This document shows positions 1-10,355 of a stretch of DNA of 64,000 bases, in pieces. Source of the DNA: Trichomonas vaginalis G3. Its lineage: Eukaryota; Parabasalia; Trichomonadida; Trichomonadidae. Position 1 is the stretch's first letter, and each line of letters begins with the position of its first letter. A program made the position numbers and the translations under genes. The notes beneath the pieces are model-generated. The model did not search any database and had not been told where the DNA came from. It worked only from the letters and a program-made list of their open reading frames with translations. The stretch covers positions 4,154,001-4,218,000 of the forward strand of contig NC_067205.1 in NCBI RefSeq assembly GCF_026262505.1, read 5' to 3'.

Positions 1-1293
1 ATATGGCATAATAGAACTTTGCATTTCAGGGTTAATGGTTGTTGTGAAGTTGTTGTTAAAGTTCATAGCATCTAATGTCAAGTTGTATGACCTCATATCC
101 TCAACTGTAGAATATTCTTCTCTTGGATAATATTTGCCATCTATGTTTATATGGTATTTAATACCAGGGTTGTAGAAGCAAGAATAGTCATTTATAGTTC
201 GTCTGAACAGTACAAACATAGTATCTGCATGTTTCATTGCAGTTGTTAAGGCAATATCTGTTCTTGCACCTGGGTCAGCACTTTGGTTTCCAACTTCACC
301 TGCAAAGTCTTTGACAGATATTTGGTGTATAGGGAACATAAGTGGAACTGCAATATATTTGGCAGCTAAAGCATTTGAAATATCTGGGTCCAACATATAG
401 ACTGCAAGTCTGCTTTCTATTCTCTTGCATTCAAATTTTTCGCATGTGAACTTAACTGGGTCCCAAGCAGTTCCAGCAGCATTGAAATAATAGTTTACTT
501 CAGTGTTGAGGTTTGAGAAACCAAAGTCTAAGTCAACTTTGTTCTTTGCAAAAGTCGGCGAATGACGTTTTATTTGTTCCCACTACTTCTGTAAGAGTGA
601 ATGGGTCTTGTGTTGGTGCAATGACTAAGTTATTTTTGCTTGGAGTAAGTTCGATAGAAATTTTTCCTGCCCAGTTTGGCAAGTATCTTAAAAACCTGAA
701 GATGAGGAAAGATGACAAAGGAACTCTAAGTTTCAGTTTTACTTAGTGGCAGCATTTCCATCTGAACCAGAAAGGTTAACATAAACTCCTGGAACGTTAG
801 GGTCAAGTCTTCTTATTTTCTCAATAGTTGCATACTGGTCTGTTTGTTCTCTAGCTTGTGGTTGTACTGAGTTTCTCAAAGCGAACCATTCATAGTTTGC
901 CCATGTTACTGTTTGAACTAAGTCAGAGTTAGAATATATCTTATATCCCATGAAAACTTCTGGAGCATATTGGTATCCGACATAGAAAATTCCATTGCAA
1001 CCTTTCTTGTCAGACAACTTGGCAGAAGGTTTTATTTCAATGTCTTGTTCCACGTATAAGAAAGAGTTGTCAATAGAAATTATATGAAACCTGTCGCAAG
1101 CAATATCTACTGTTGTTGAAGAACCTTCTCCAAACTCACCTACGTTTCCATAAGAAACAGCAGTTGTATATTCGTAAGTTCCAGGAACTATTTCTGACCT
1201 TCTAATGGCATTGTCGCATTCGTTATACCATTCGGAAACATTTCCATTCATAGCATCCAAAACTGTTGGCGTTATATTCTGAGCGGCGTACAT
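1..1293 (-). pseudogene. major capsid protein candidate of element A (broken, runs off left edge)
   Basis: Minus-strand coding remnant beginning with ATG at 1293 and still open in one frame at the left window edge. The translated pieces are rich in beta-strand-like stretches with many Phe, Tyr and Asn, as in double jelly-roll capsid proteins of Polintons, and they resemble capsid proteins of Trichomonas Mavericks from memory. It is interrupted, with about one or two breaks. The alternative is another virion protein of the same element. The role as the icosahedral shell protein is inferred, not shown. Confidence 0.55.
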
Positions 1294-1349
1294 TTCATAT
1301 GAGTAAAAATATAGAATAGTTGGATTTATATGTCATAATAGAACCCACT

Positions 1350-2830
1350 CCGACCAAGCTTTACTTTCTTCCTGACTGAGTTTTTAACTCTTCTTTTTCC
1401 TTCATTGCCCTCTGCTTGAAGTTGTTGCATCTTTGCATTATGTTCATCTAGTATGTTGCAAATTTCCCATGTCCTTTTTGCCTTTTGGCTCTGGTCGCCC
1501 ATCTCAGGTAACCTATATCCTAGAAAGAGTTTGTCATATTGTATTTGAGTCTTCCTTTATTGTTTGCATGACTCTTTCCTGAGTTTCAGGTTCAAGCTCT
1601 TCAAACAGTGCCTGTCCATATGGAATAAGCTCGTTTCCAAATATATGTTTTTGTAGCCATTCTGGTTTTCTTTCCATGTTACCAACAATATCTTTTGTGA
1701 ATGGGAAAGCTTTACCCAATCTTTCAGTCTTGCGTCGTTTATTTCTGTAGTTGGTTTTATTTTGTCAAGGAACATGTTTTTCAATACTAACATTTCATTT
1801 GGTACTGTCAATTTGAGTTTTCTTAAATATTCATCCCTTCTCAGTTCATTGTCTGCAAAGTAAGTTTTTATGACATTTTGCAAACTTTCGTTTGCAAGGT
1901 CATGTACAATAGGTTCTCTTCCTTCGCTCTCCCTAACTTTCTTTCTAAACTCTTCACCAAATATACCATCTCTATGGTTCTGTGTAGTTCTTTGAGATAA
2001 ATGTTCTAGAACGTCAGGTGTTATATTTCCATCAGCCATGTTCATTTCATACTGGTCCAAAATATCTGCATGTTTCATATCTTTCAATGCATTAAAGCCG
2101 CGCTGAAAATACAGCTATATCTGGTTCACCATTCACTTCCATTGCGTCTACAACTTCTTGAATTGTGGTTGTAAGTTTATGAACACCTATCCGGTTAGCT
2201 TTATGACCCCATCATTGTAGTTCCATCGTCTGCAGAAACAAAAGTAGGTTTGTTTCCATCTTGGTTAGGTTCTGAATGAACTTTAAACAATGTTTCATTT
2301 CTATATGTTTTCTTGAAATTTAACCTTTTATTTTCACCGAGTTCATCCGAAGATTGAACGTTAAATGCTCGTAAGTAAAAAGGGTTGTTGTATTTGTGTA
2401 CATTTTTTTTCAGTTTTCCTTCTATGCTGAATATTTTCATCTGGTGTTGGAGTCTTTTGTATGTCGGCAAAATTTTTCGATATTCTTTCTACTATGTCAG
2501 CCGAATCTTTCTTAGACTCTTGGAAAGATTCCATATTCACCTCATGCTCTTGTTGAGGGTCAAGATTTTTCGGCTGTTCCAAATCTTCATCTAGTTCTGT
2601 GAAGTTAGTTTCCAAAGGAGTGACTTGTTCGTTTCCTTCAGGCTCTTCTAGCTGTGTTGCTGAACTATTTCTTCCATGTCTGGTTGTATCTGAACTATTT
2701 CTTCCTGTGGAGTTTCTTGTACCTCATCTGCTGGCATTTCATATATTCCGAGACCGTTTTTAACAATTTCCCTATCTACGTCATCCGCATTCATAAGCTT
2801 TTGTTCTTTCGTTCCGTCTCTTTTTTACGC
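1350..2830 (-). pseudogene. degraded Maverick gene of element A
   Basis: Minus-strand coding remnant with several short overlapping open stretches (for instance 1557-2087 and 2361-2615). The pieces are charged and rich in Glu, Gln, Lys and Asp, with no membrane segment. I do not recognise a domain. It lies between the capsid candidate and the Pro/Gln-rich gene on the same strand, so it is taken as part of the same fossil. It is broken, with about four breaks. Confidence 0.5.
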
Positions 2831-2833
2831 GTT

Positions 2834-3937
2834 TCATGACGAAAGTTGTATTGTCTTTAGCTCTATCAAATATCTCGGAGTAAATTCGTTCATGTCATTT
2901 GGATGATATGCTATTAAATCATATCCCTTAGCGAGCTTGTATTTTCCAGGTTTGAAATTATATCCCATTTGGTGCTGAGTCATAAAGCTAAATAGGTTCG
3001 GGTCAGTATTTCCATCCTTGAACTTTCTAATAGCTTCTTTATATCTGTCACTAAAGTCAACAGTATCTGGGAAACCACACTCTTCTTTAAGCATTTTTAA
3101 GAATTCTTGGTTTCCTTGTTCTCTACTTCTTTTATGTCCTTGCTCTGTTTGTGGTTGTTGTTGTGCAGGGTTTTGAACTGTTGGTTGCTGTGCTGTTTGT
3201 GGAGGTGGTTGTTGTGCTGGTTGTGGTGCAGTGTTTTGAACTGTTGGTTGTGGTGCTGGTTTTGGTGCATGCCTGTGTCTGTGTCCATGTGACGATGTAA
3301 ATGTTTTAGGTAGTCCTGGTGCAGGTGCTTCTCTTGGAGGGTTTGGTGGTATATAAGTTCCACCAGCTGGCACATATGTTCCATCTGCAGCATAATGTCC
3401 TACCTGACTTTTCGTTTTTAAGAAAGCATTTACTAGGTCTGTTTTGGTCTGTTGTAACTCTTTTTCTTGACTTTTCACAACAGTTGCTCTAACGGCGTCA
3501 TAGGCACTTTGAACTGCCTGTCTCGTTGCTGCATCTGTTATTTTCGTCATATTTTGTGCTACTTCTTTTAACTCTTTGTCGAAACCTTCAGACTTCAGTT
3601 TCTTTCCAGATGAGAAGTCGTTCACTAGTTTCACCTTACTATGAAGAGCTTCGAAGGCGTTCTTAAAGTCAGCATTTGTTAAAGTTTCATTTGAACTGTC
3701 TTCATCCGCTTGTATTTTTGTCCTTATTGACCCTATGAGTTGGGCTGCTTTAGCGTTGGCTTGGGCATCTAACCAGTCATTGTTAGCTTTTATATATTCC
3801 GCGCTTCTCATTGCCTTTTGCATAGCCGCGTCGTTATTTTTACTTTCTTGTGCTAAGTTTTCATACTGTACGGTTTGGTTTTGCAACTGTAAAAGTTTTT
3901 CTGCCTTTACATTTGCTTCAACTTTTTTTATACTCAT
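2834..3937 (-). pseudogene. Pro/Gln-rich virion-associated gene remnant of element A
   Basis: Open stretch of 367 codons. The first 170 residues are alanine-, lysine- and glutamine-rich and likely helical or coiled-coil. Residues of roughly 175-270 form a low-complexity Pro/Gln/Ala linker that includes a His/Arg patch. The last 95 residues look globular. Such a helical-linker-globular plan suits a structural or tail-like virion protein, but no domain is recognised. The frame may be only part of a longer gene with the 4162-4518 stretch upstream on the same strand. The element around it is broken. Confidence 0.5.
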
Positions 3938-4161
3938 CGCTATCCATATATGTCTTCAGGGCTTTTTGTTTTATCTCTTCATCTTTCAGTATTTTATATG
4001 AGTAGTATGGTTTTTCAAATTTATGACATCTTGTTCCATTTTTGCTACTTCTGTTGCTTTTTCTGACACTTTTTTCGCATATTCCTCTGTACTTAGTTCT
4101 TTCAGTTGTTCTTTCTTCTTTTTCTCTACGTTTAACTCATTGAGTTTCTTTGTGTGTCTGT
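3938..4161 (-). other. coding-like stretch of element A between two open pieces
   Basis: Short minus-strand interval between the two preceding remnants. Composition stays Lys/Glu-coding and lacks the AT spikes of intergenic DNA in this window, so it is probably decayed coding sequence of the same fossil. Nothing else is seen in it. Confidence 0.3.
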
Positions 4162-4518
4162 CTATTCTAGTTTCTTTTCGTTTTCACTTATTTGTTTCTG
4201 TATGTCTATGTTTGACTTTTTGACATCTGTTATTTGATTTTTGAGTGAACTCAAATTCATTTGACTTTGAGGGTTATAGGCTGTTCCGTCTGCAGCTCCA
4301 CCATAGCCTGCCATTTTCGCTAAAAGTGCCGCTCTTAAACCTCCACTCTGTGCACCAACAACTCGGTTTAAAAGCATAGGATTGCTTGACATTTGTTGCA
4401 ACATAGTGGGGTCATTCATTATTTGTTGTTGCAACTGTTGTTGTGGTGTCAGTTTTACTATTGGATGTTTCAATGCTCTCTTCCTCTTACGTATATTCTT
4501 ACGTAGCTTACGTGGCAT
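4162..4518 (-). pseudogene. basic N-terminal gene remnant of element A
   Basis: Open stretch of 118 codons starting at ATG 4518, about 90 bp inside the subterminal repeats. The first 20 residues are strongly basic with Arg/Lys clusters. A Gln/Met-rich helical part follows, then a small Gly/Ala segment and a coiled-coil-like Lys/Glu tail. A basic head could bind DNA or act as a virion entry or localisation signal, which is inference. Its closeness to the element end and shared strand support membership in the Maverick. Confidence 0.5.
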
Positions 4519-4611
4519 TTTAAGTGAAGTTAAAAAGCGGTTTTTGACAGATGTTTATATGACACTTTCTCCGGTTTATAGGACCTCTCTCATATTCTAT
4601 CTTGTCATGAC

Positions 4612-4763
4612 TTCTTCGTAAAGACTTTGTTAAGACTTCTTCGTAAATGTTTTGTCAAGACTTCTTCGTAATGAGCGTAAATGACCCAAAAATAATGTTT
4701 ATGTTAGAATGTTAGATCTAACACCTTTTCTAACATGTTTTCTAACATCGTAGAAAACTCATG
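4612..4763. repeat. inverted repeat arm 1 of the element A subterminal block
   Basis: This roughly 152-bp arm reappears as its reverse complement at 4960-5111, nearly perfectly by eye. Inside it are repeats of TGTTAGA, the perfect palindrome GTTAGATCTAAC and repeats of the core CTTCTTCGTAAA. A spacer of about 196 bp (4764-4959) separates the arms and carries more of the same short core. Polintons have long terminal inverted repeats, so this is read as terminal or subterminal repeat DNA. Confidence 0.75.
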
Positions 4764-4959
4764 ATTTCTTCGTAAATGTTTTGTCAAGACTTCTTCGTAA
4801 AGACTTTGTTGAGATTTCTTCGTAAATGTTTTGTCAAGTTCTTCTTCATCTAATTTCTCATGAACTTTCTTGTCTATGTTTTGTCAAAACTTTCTTGTCT
4901 ATGTTTTGTCGAAACATTTACGATGAAATCATGAAAATTCATGAAAATTCATGAAAATT

Positions 4960-5111
4960 CATGAGTTTTCTACGATGTTAGAAAACATGTTAGAAAAGGT
5001 GTTAGATCTAACATTCTAACATAAACATTATTTTTGGGTCATTTACGCTCATTACGAAGAAGTCTTGACAAAACATTTACGAAGAAGTCTTAACAAAGTC
5101 TTTACGAAGAA
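4960..5111. repeat. inverted repeat arm 2 of the element A subterminal block
   Basis: Reverse complement of 4612-4763. The sequence just before it (about 4930-4965) is a short tandem run of a 10-bp unit containing ATTCATGAAA. Together the two arms could fold into a long cruciform. Confidence 0.75.
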
Positions 5112-5292
5112 ATTCATGAAAATTCATGAGGTGAAAAAAGAGGTGAAAAAAGAGGTGAAATCTCACCTCTTCACCTAAAATATATTTTTGGGTCATTTAC
5201 ACTCATTTACGAAGAAATCTCAACAAAGTCTTTACGAAGAAGTCTTGACAAAACATTTACGTTCATGTTTGACAAAACATATACGATGAAAT

Positions 5293-5407
5293 TCATGAGT
5301 TTTCTACGATGTTAGAAAACATGTTAGAAAAGGTGTTAGATCTAACATTCTAACATAAACATTATTTTTGGGTCATTTACGCTCATTACGAAGAAGTCTT
5401 GACAAAA
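5293..5407. repeat. direct copy of arm 2 at the outer edge of element A
   Basis: About 115 bp repeating the first part of arm 2 in the same orientation. It ends abruptly at about 5407, where GC-richer unrelated sequence begins. This gives a three-arm block (inverted, then direct) and probably marks the outer limit of the Maverick sequence. Confidence 0.65.
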
Positions 5408-5469
5408 AAGTCAACGGCTGGTCGGCTGGGGTTCGGTCCTCCTCTTGGGTCTTGGGAAAAATTTCTTAT

Positions 5470-5500
5470 GGGCTAGAGGGCGCAACGCGCCTGGAAGCCC
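5470..5500. repeat. two-tier GC-rich hairpin, copy 1
   Basis: Outer stem GGGCT/AGCCC and inner stem GGCGC/GCGCC around a three-base loop. It stands out as a GC island in AT-rich DNA. It is paired with a second copy at 5537-5567 whose inner stem differs on both sides so that pairing is kept. Confidence 0.6.
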
Positions 5501-5536
5501 TCCGAATAAAAACTTCATTTATACTAAACATCTTCA

Positions 5537-5567
5537 GGGCTAGAAGGCACGAAGTGCCTGGAAGCCC
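5537..5567. repeat. two-tier GC-rich hairpin, copy 2
   Basis: Same plan as 5470-5500: outer stem GGGCT/AGCCC, inner stem GGCAC/GTGCC. The inner stem change relative to copy 1 is compensated on the other arm. The hairpin sits just before the T28 tract. Confidence 0.6.
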
Positions 5568-5572
5568 CACTA

Positions 5573-5574
<2 letters not shown>

Positions 5575-5602
<28 letters not shown>
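5575..5602. repeat. T28 homopolymer
   Basis: Run of 28 T directly after the second GC-rich hairpin. It lies between the Maverick-side sequence and host DNA. Length is likely variable and prone to assembly error. A transcription-termination role is possible but unproven. Confidence 0.7.
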
Positions 5603-5606
<4 letters not shown>

Positions 5607-5689
5607 AATATTTAAAAACGTGCTCTATCAAAAGTTCCAAAAATTCAATATTTTAGCTTTTCTGAGGTGTCACTTTTGATGAATTTATG

Positions 5690-6125
5690 TTTACAACAAT
5701 TGTATAATTAAAATTGCGAAGACATTATCTTTATCAAGGGATATATAATCCCTTGAAGTTGACAATCAAAACATTTTATGTCACTTTTTTGGTATTTTTT
5801 ATAAAAATTTATGTTGGCATTTTTTTATTTTCAAGATTTACAAGAATCTAAGAATTCATTCATATTTTACACTTCACACTCAATTACAATACAATTCTAA
5901 TCATAAGAATAATCTTATCTGCGAAAGAAACTCAAACAAATTCTAATAATAGAGTAGAAGTTTTAAATACAAATACAAAACAACATCTACCAAACACACT
6001 TTAACTAGTAAGAATGAGTTTAATCTTAATTTTTCATTGTTTAATTGTGTTTTCGAAATTGATGCATTTCTTGATAAACTTTATCGCATTGAAGTTTTCT
6101 CTAAAACAATAGGCAATCAAGAATA
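5690..6125 (-). repeat. upstream block of the host beta-helix gene family, copy A
   Basis: About 435 bp clearly homologous to 11470-11945 and to the blocks inside the array (25187, 38903 and 52608 onward), but the most diverged of the five. It holds the palindrome TCAAGGGAT/ATCCCTTGA at 5734-5756. In the other copies the block lies immediately upstream of a minus-strand beta-helix gene. Here the gene that should follow on the left is absent and GC-rich hairpins plus Maverick sequence lie there instead. Confidence 0.7.
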
Positions 6126-6199
6126 ACTGTTCTTTCGAATTTCTATCCTGAAAAGTGGACTGAGATATCTCTTTGGGCTTTGAAAGATATATTATCTAT

Positions 6200-6480
6200 T
6201 TTTTGATTCTTTGATGACAGAAACACAAACTTCATGTCCACTAAATGTAACAACTTCTACTATCTGAAACATAATCATCAGATGTTCCACTACCAAAACA
6301 TCATGAACCACCTCCTGAAGTTCTGAGGTTGTGTTAATCTCCTTTACAGAATTTATCATTATCAAGGTTGATGCCTCCCCTGTATATGTTCATCCTTTAC
6401 CTCTGCTTTGTGCGATGTTATATTCTTTTAATGATCCTACGGTATCTCCTTAATCTTTAGAGTCTGAATATATTGCATTT
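6200..6480 (-). pseudogene. relic of a glycine-rich family gene
   Basis: Minus-strand translation shows scattered family-like patches, including a Gly/Ser-rich stretch of the type that precedes the C-terminus in this family. Stops lie in every frame. No start is visible. This is a short, heavily decayed remnant of a host gene like those at 7299-8204 and 8508-9608. The call is tentative. Confidence 0.35.
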
Positions 6481-6537
6481 CAATATTAAATAAATAATTA
6501 TATGAAAAAAATACAGATCATGAATATGTTATTTTAG

Positions 6538-7232
6538 CTAGTTTAAAAGAAGTCGATAATCAAATAATTGTTCAAAAAATTGAACTTTGTTTTTATAGAA
6601 TCTTTTTCTATGACCGCTTGTTGCGTTAAAAAAGGTAGAAAATGAAGTATTAGATTTAGCTGAATCAGATGAAATTATGTAAAAATCATCACGCATTATA
6701 CGTGCATATGATATGTTAATTGATTTAATTTGAATTTTACCATTTTGCAAAAAAATGTTTCCGAATCCATTGGTAAAATAATCTTTATATCCACTCTTGC
6801 TAATAAAACTATCATGAATAAAATTTTTAAATTCGGATAAATGTGTTACATGAATGAAGCAATAAACACCGTAGTCATATTCACTATCAATTCTGGAAGA
6901 ATAACTGCAAATTCGATCTTGAATAAATTCGCCTTCTTGAATATATGAAATACACCCACCATTTGCTGTGTTGCTGCAGTTATTAAAAAGTGTAGTTTCA
7001 ATAAGAAATTTGATAGCAGTGTTGTTTGTTTCGAAAATGAACAGAACCTTGTGTATTTACCGAGTCAAAGTTACATGATGAAACATGATAATTATATTCT
7101 CTTGCATCAAGCTTAGTACTTTGAAACTTACATTTTTCTTTAGCTAAATTTGTCGGGAAATATGAATCCCAAGCTTTTCGAATTTTCTTCCTTGGATCAT
7201 TTTTGGTATAAAATTGTAGATCCTACATAATA
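6538..7232 (-). pseudogene. broken beta-helix family host gene
   Basis: Minus-strand host gene relic. A candidate ATG near 7232 is followed at once by a TAG. The next frame then reads through about 60 coherent residues, and the rest continues in a different frame from about 7060 to the stop at 6538. The translation has the Asn/Cys/Phe-rich pattern of the neighbouring beta-helix gene at 10356-11468, with short strands ending in Asn-Asn or Cys-Ser turns. At least two lesions separate it from an intact gene, so it is not expected to make a full product. The family probably consists of secreted or surface proteins, but no signal peptide is visible here. Confidence 0.5.
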
Positions 7233-7298
7233 TCAATTAAAATATCTTTGTAAGATACAAGTAAAAAAATTAATGAGGATTAAAATAAGTTTTCCTTA

Positions 7299-8204
7299 TT
7301 GAATTATGATGTTTCAATAACACATAGATATGGAAAAAAGTATTATTTCTCATATCAATGTGAATCTCAAATATATTGTCCACCTTATAAAGTAAGAATT
7401 GAAAAAGGTTTATATCGATATGAACTTTGGGGAGCAGGACGAATTGGTGGTGGTGCATATGTGAGAGGAGATCGATATACATTCAAAACAGAAGAATTTT
7501 ATATTTTTGTTGGAGGTGTTGCTCAACATTCAAATGAATTATATGGCTATGGTGGTAATAACGGGGGAGGCAATAGTACTATTATTGGGATATATAATAA
7601 TGGCAAAAGAGGTATTGGCAGCGATGGATCTACAGACATTCGATTGAATATCTCAATTTTGAGATCAAGAGTAATTGTCAGCGGTGCTCCAGGAGGTGCT
7701 ATATATTATGATAAAATGGGATATGCAGGTGGATTAGTTGGACATAATGGAACACGTTTTGATGAATCAGATTCCATTATCGGAGAAGGCGCAAATCAAA
7801 CTTCAGGAGGAAAAGGACAATTCAATGGAGAATTTGGCATTGGAGCAAATTGTTCACCTGGAACATCAACAGATATGGCTGGTGCAGGGGGCGCTGGATG
7901 GTATGACGGTGGATCTGGATATCATTGGGATGAGGATAGCTCAGGGGGCGGAGGAAGCTCATATATTTCTGGTTTCAAAGGTTGTGAAAGCATTTCATAT
8001 GATTGGAGATTTGAAAATACAATAATGCTTAATGGAAGCCAACAATTTACAGAACCAGATGGAGCTATGAGTAGATTTGGTCATAAAGGAAGTGGTTTTT
8101 GCATCATCACTTGTATTGCAGATTTTATTTCATGTGAGAATCTTTGTTTTTATCAAAATAACATTATCATACAAATAACTTTTGTTTTTACATTGACGAA
8201 GTAG
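7299..8204 (+). CDS. glycine-rich surface-type protein, no ATG start visible
   Basis: Open frame of about 301 codons with the layout of the glycine-rich family abundant in trichomonads. Near residue 40 is a Tyr-Glu-Leu-Trp-Gly-Ala motif (the family hallmark WGA followed by glycines). A strand ending in Val-Gly-Gly follows, then a glycine-rich body (residues 75-225), a Ser-Gly-Gly-Gly-Gly-Ser-Ser patch and a C-terminal strand. The frame opens after a TAA at 7281 and begins at a TTG. No ATG precedes the conserved domain, so the 5' end is missing or damaged and the gene is likely a recent pseudogene. The last 25 residues are hydrophobic and could be read-through beyond the normal end. Convergent with 8508-9608. 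Function unknown; surface or secreted location is inferred. Confidence 0.55.
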   Translation: MNYDVSITHRYGKKYYFSYQCESQIYCPPYKVRIEKGLYRYELWGAGRIGGGAYVRGDRYTFKTEEFYIFVGGVAQHSNELYGYGGNNGGGNSTIIGIYNNGKRGIGSDGSTDIRLNISILRSRVIVSGAPGGAIYYDKMGYAGGLVGHNGTRFDESDSIIGEGANQTSGGKGQFNGEFGIGANCSPGTSTDMAGAGGAGWYDGGSGYHWDEDSSGGGGSSYISGFKGCESISYDWRFENTIMLNGSQQFTEPDGAMSRFGHKGSGFCIITCIADFISCENLCFYQNNIIIQITFVFTLTK

Positions 8205-8507
8205 ACTTCAATAAAGTAATTAATTTTATTAAATTCAATTTTTTACGAATATTTTACAATTCCTCCGAACTTGGGCATTTGTATGATTTTTTTCGATAAG
8301 AAAGTAAAGAGAAATTAATGGTTATCTAAAAGGATGCAATCTCAATAACAATATTTATGTCACTTTTATAAATCTCAATTGAAATTTAGATAAGCATTGT
8401 GAGTATTGTTGCTTTGCATTTAAAATTGCATAGAAAGCTAGTATCCTCAATTATTGATTATCATTTTATATGAAAAATAACTGTGGAATGTTTTATTAAA
8501 AAGATCT
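8205..8507. other. intergenic, convergent
   Basis: About 300 bp of AT-rich DNA between two converging glycine-rich genes. I see no further gene, repeat or structured element in it. Confidence 0.5.
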
Positions 8508-9608
8508 TTAAGAAAGACTACAAGCATACATAATAGCATTACAATTAAAATGGATATAATGTAAACAATGACTAGTTAGAGGATAGTATGTTATAATTAG
8601 TTTTCCGTGTCCTTCCCATACACCTGACTCATGCTGAACATCGAAAAACTTGAACGATACAGAAGTATCATATGCATAACGATCTTGACCAATTTCTTCA
8701 TAGTTTTCGTCATAAAAAGTCAATTCTCCTTTCGGAAGAATTGCATTGTCTGACAGAACCCAAGAAGAAACTCCACCAGCACCACCATTATTGTGATGAC
8801 TGCAAAAACCACCATACCACCCACCACCTGCACTTCCTCTGTCTGTGAATCCATGTGGTGTTTTGATTCCATATGGATTCTTCGAACCATCTGTGCGAGA
8901 AGATTCTCCTTGCCCAAAACTGAATCCAAAAGTAGAATTTGCGGATAAATTTTCAATATACATACAGTCTATATTAAATCTTTGCGCTTCGAGACCTCCT
9001 GCACCTCCGGAGCCGTCATCAGACTGTTGAAGTGTGCCACCACCGTTGTCAGAACCGCCTCCACCACCGCTAACAATTACACGATGAAAAAGGTCGTTTT
9101 TCTCAAATTTGACAGCGGTTTGGCCACCTCCTGATCCTGATGCGTAACCAGGAGAACTTCCACCACCACCATAACCACCTCGATTCATGCAAGATAAACT
9201 AAAAGATTTATAACAATTAGAATTTCTTTGATCAAAATATCCCATTCCTCAAATTGTAGCAAAAGCTTTCATTGGATGAAAAAGAACTGAGTAGCCAGAA
9301 ATATATGCACCTGCACCTCCAGTACTTGGTAATTGTTTGCAGACAGTATTTCCATTCACACGTTTAACTCTGTCTTGTGAAATACAGCTTCCATTGGGAA
9401 ATCGATATGATGGAACATGCCCACTGCCGCTGCCACCTGATGCACCATAAAGTTCAAACTTATAGATTCCAGGCTGCATTTCAAGAACATAATATGTGCA
9501 TTCATAATAGTTAACACATGGATATTCAAAAATGTAACTATTATTTTCATGTTTAACGTTAAGTTTTGCATCTTTTACACTTGAATTAAGAAGATATGAC
9601 TTTATCAT
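8508..9608 (-). pseudogene. glycine-rich surface-type protein gene with one in-frame TGA
   Basis: Minus-strand gene with ATG at 9606-9608 and TAAA at its stop. It reads 119 codons with a family N-terminus (Gly-Ile-Tyr-Lys-Phe-Glu-Leu-Tyr-Gly-Ala followed by Ser/Gly repeats). A TGA at 9246-9248 follows, and the same frame then continues for 245 more codons. Those codons hold the glycine-rich body, an Ala-Gly-Gly-Gly-Trp-Tyr-Gly-Gly patch and the C-terminal Gly-Lys-Leu-Ile-Ile-Thr strand. TGA differs by one base from GGA, which would fit the Gly-Gly common at this point. The gene is therefore full length with a single nonsense change, implying recent inactivation or a sequencing error. It has no signal peptide or membrane segment. 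Confidence 0.65.
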
Positions 9609-9838
9609 ATATTAAAGTTGTCATATTCGTTCATGACAAATTAAAAAATGATTTACTATTCAATTGGCATCTTTGTCTAGTTAATATCCCTTTGTAAATA
9701 CATTTGTTTTATCAAAATTTACTATTGTCATTCTAATAAATCCTAATTGAAAATATTAATCTTAAATCACGCCATTATGAAATTGTTTTAGATCTTATTA
9801 ATACATTATAAAACTTTTCAAATTGTACTGAGTAATTC

Positions 9839-10335
9839 ATGACTGGAGCAAATAATTTTCGATATGGAAAATGTTCTATCCAAGATACAAGTAAAGTTTA
9901 TCAAAATTATTCTCCTATATGCCCACAATATCATGCAAATTCTTTTTATCCACGTAATAGCACTTATTATCCCACATATATCAAAATAAATTTAGATCCT
10001 GGAAAATATATATTTGAAGCATATGTTCTCAATGACAAGTCTATTAGTACTCTGATGGATATAGTGTATATGCAGAATCAACTATTACAATTTCAAGAAA
10101 TGTTGATATCTTTCTATTTATCGGATCTACAGGCAAAAATAATCTTTGCGGTTATAAACTGAGACTGATACAGGAAAAAACTTTGATAAAGGAATATTAT
10201 AGTCAAGTTTTCCTTCTAAAAGTGGTGGATGATATCTATATGGTGGTGAAACTAATCAACCAAGTGGGAGATCTGGATTTGTATATCCAACTGATCGATT
10301 GAAAACAGAAATTGGAAATATTAATTTATTATTAA
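9839..10335 (+). pseudogene. third glycine-rich family gene, 5' part, frameshifted
   Basis: Plus-strand gene with ATG at 9839. The first 65 residues include the family strand Pro-Gly-Lys-Tyr-Ile-Phe-Glu-Ala. Near 10045 the conserved reading moves to another frame, where a further family patch (Phe-Leu-Phe-Ile-Gly, the counterpart of the Val-Gly-Gly strand) can be read until about 10170. Fainter Gly-rich remnants continue to about 10335. The C-terminal half is absent. It is divergent from the gene at 8508-9608, with about 230 bp between starts. Confidence 0.55.
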
Positions 10336-10355
10336 AAATTTGAAAATTAGTTTAT

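Larger units (their letters stand above)
1..5407 (-). mobile_element. Maverick/Polinton fossil, terminal part (element A)
   Basis: This is the end of a classic trichomonad Maverick/Polinton, continuing beyond the left edge. Its parts, all on the minus strand, are a capsid-like gene (1-1293), a degraded gene (about 1350-2830), a Pro/Gln-rich gene (2834-3937), a basic-N-terminus gene (4162-4518) and a subterminal repeat block (4612-5407). All genes read away from the repeat block, as expected near one end of a Polinton. It is broken, with roughly six or more breaks in 5 kb, and looks older than the array at 11.6-63.6 kb. Family assignment rests on remembered resemblance to Trichomonas Maverick proteins and on the terminal-repeat architecture; no search was run. 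Confidence 0.7.

Noticed and set aside
5575-5602. T28 as the tail of a retroposed sequence
   Set aside because: As a poly-A tail on the minus strand it would have to follow a retroposed body lying to its right, but that DNA is the host upstream block with no LINE-, SINE- or mRNA-like body and no target duplication.
5368-5604. 78-codon frame ending in a Phe run
   Set aside because: It spans repeat edge, hairpins and the T28 tract; the Phe run is just the homopolymer.
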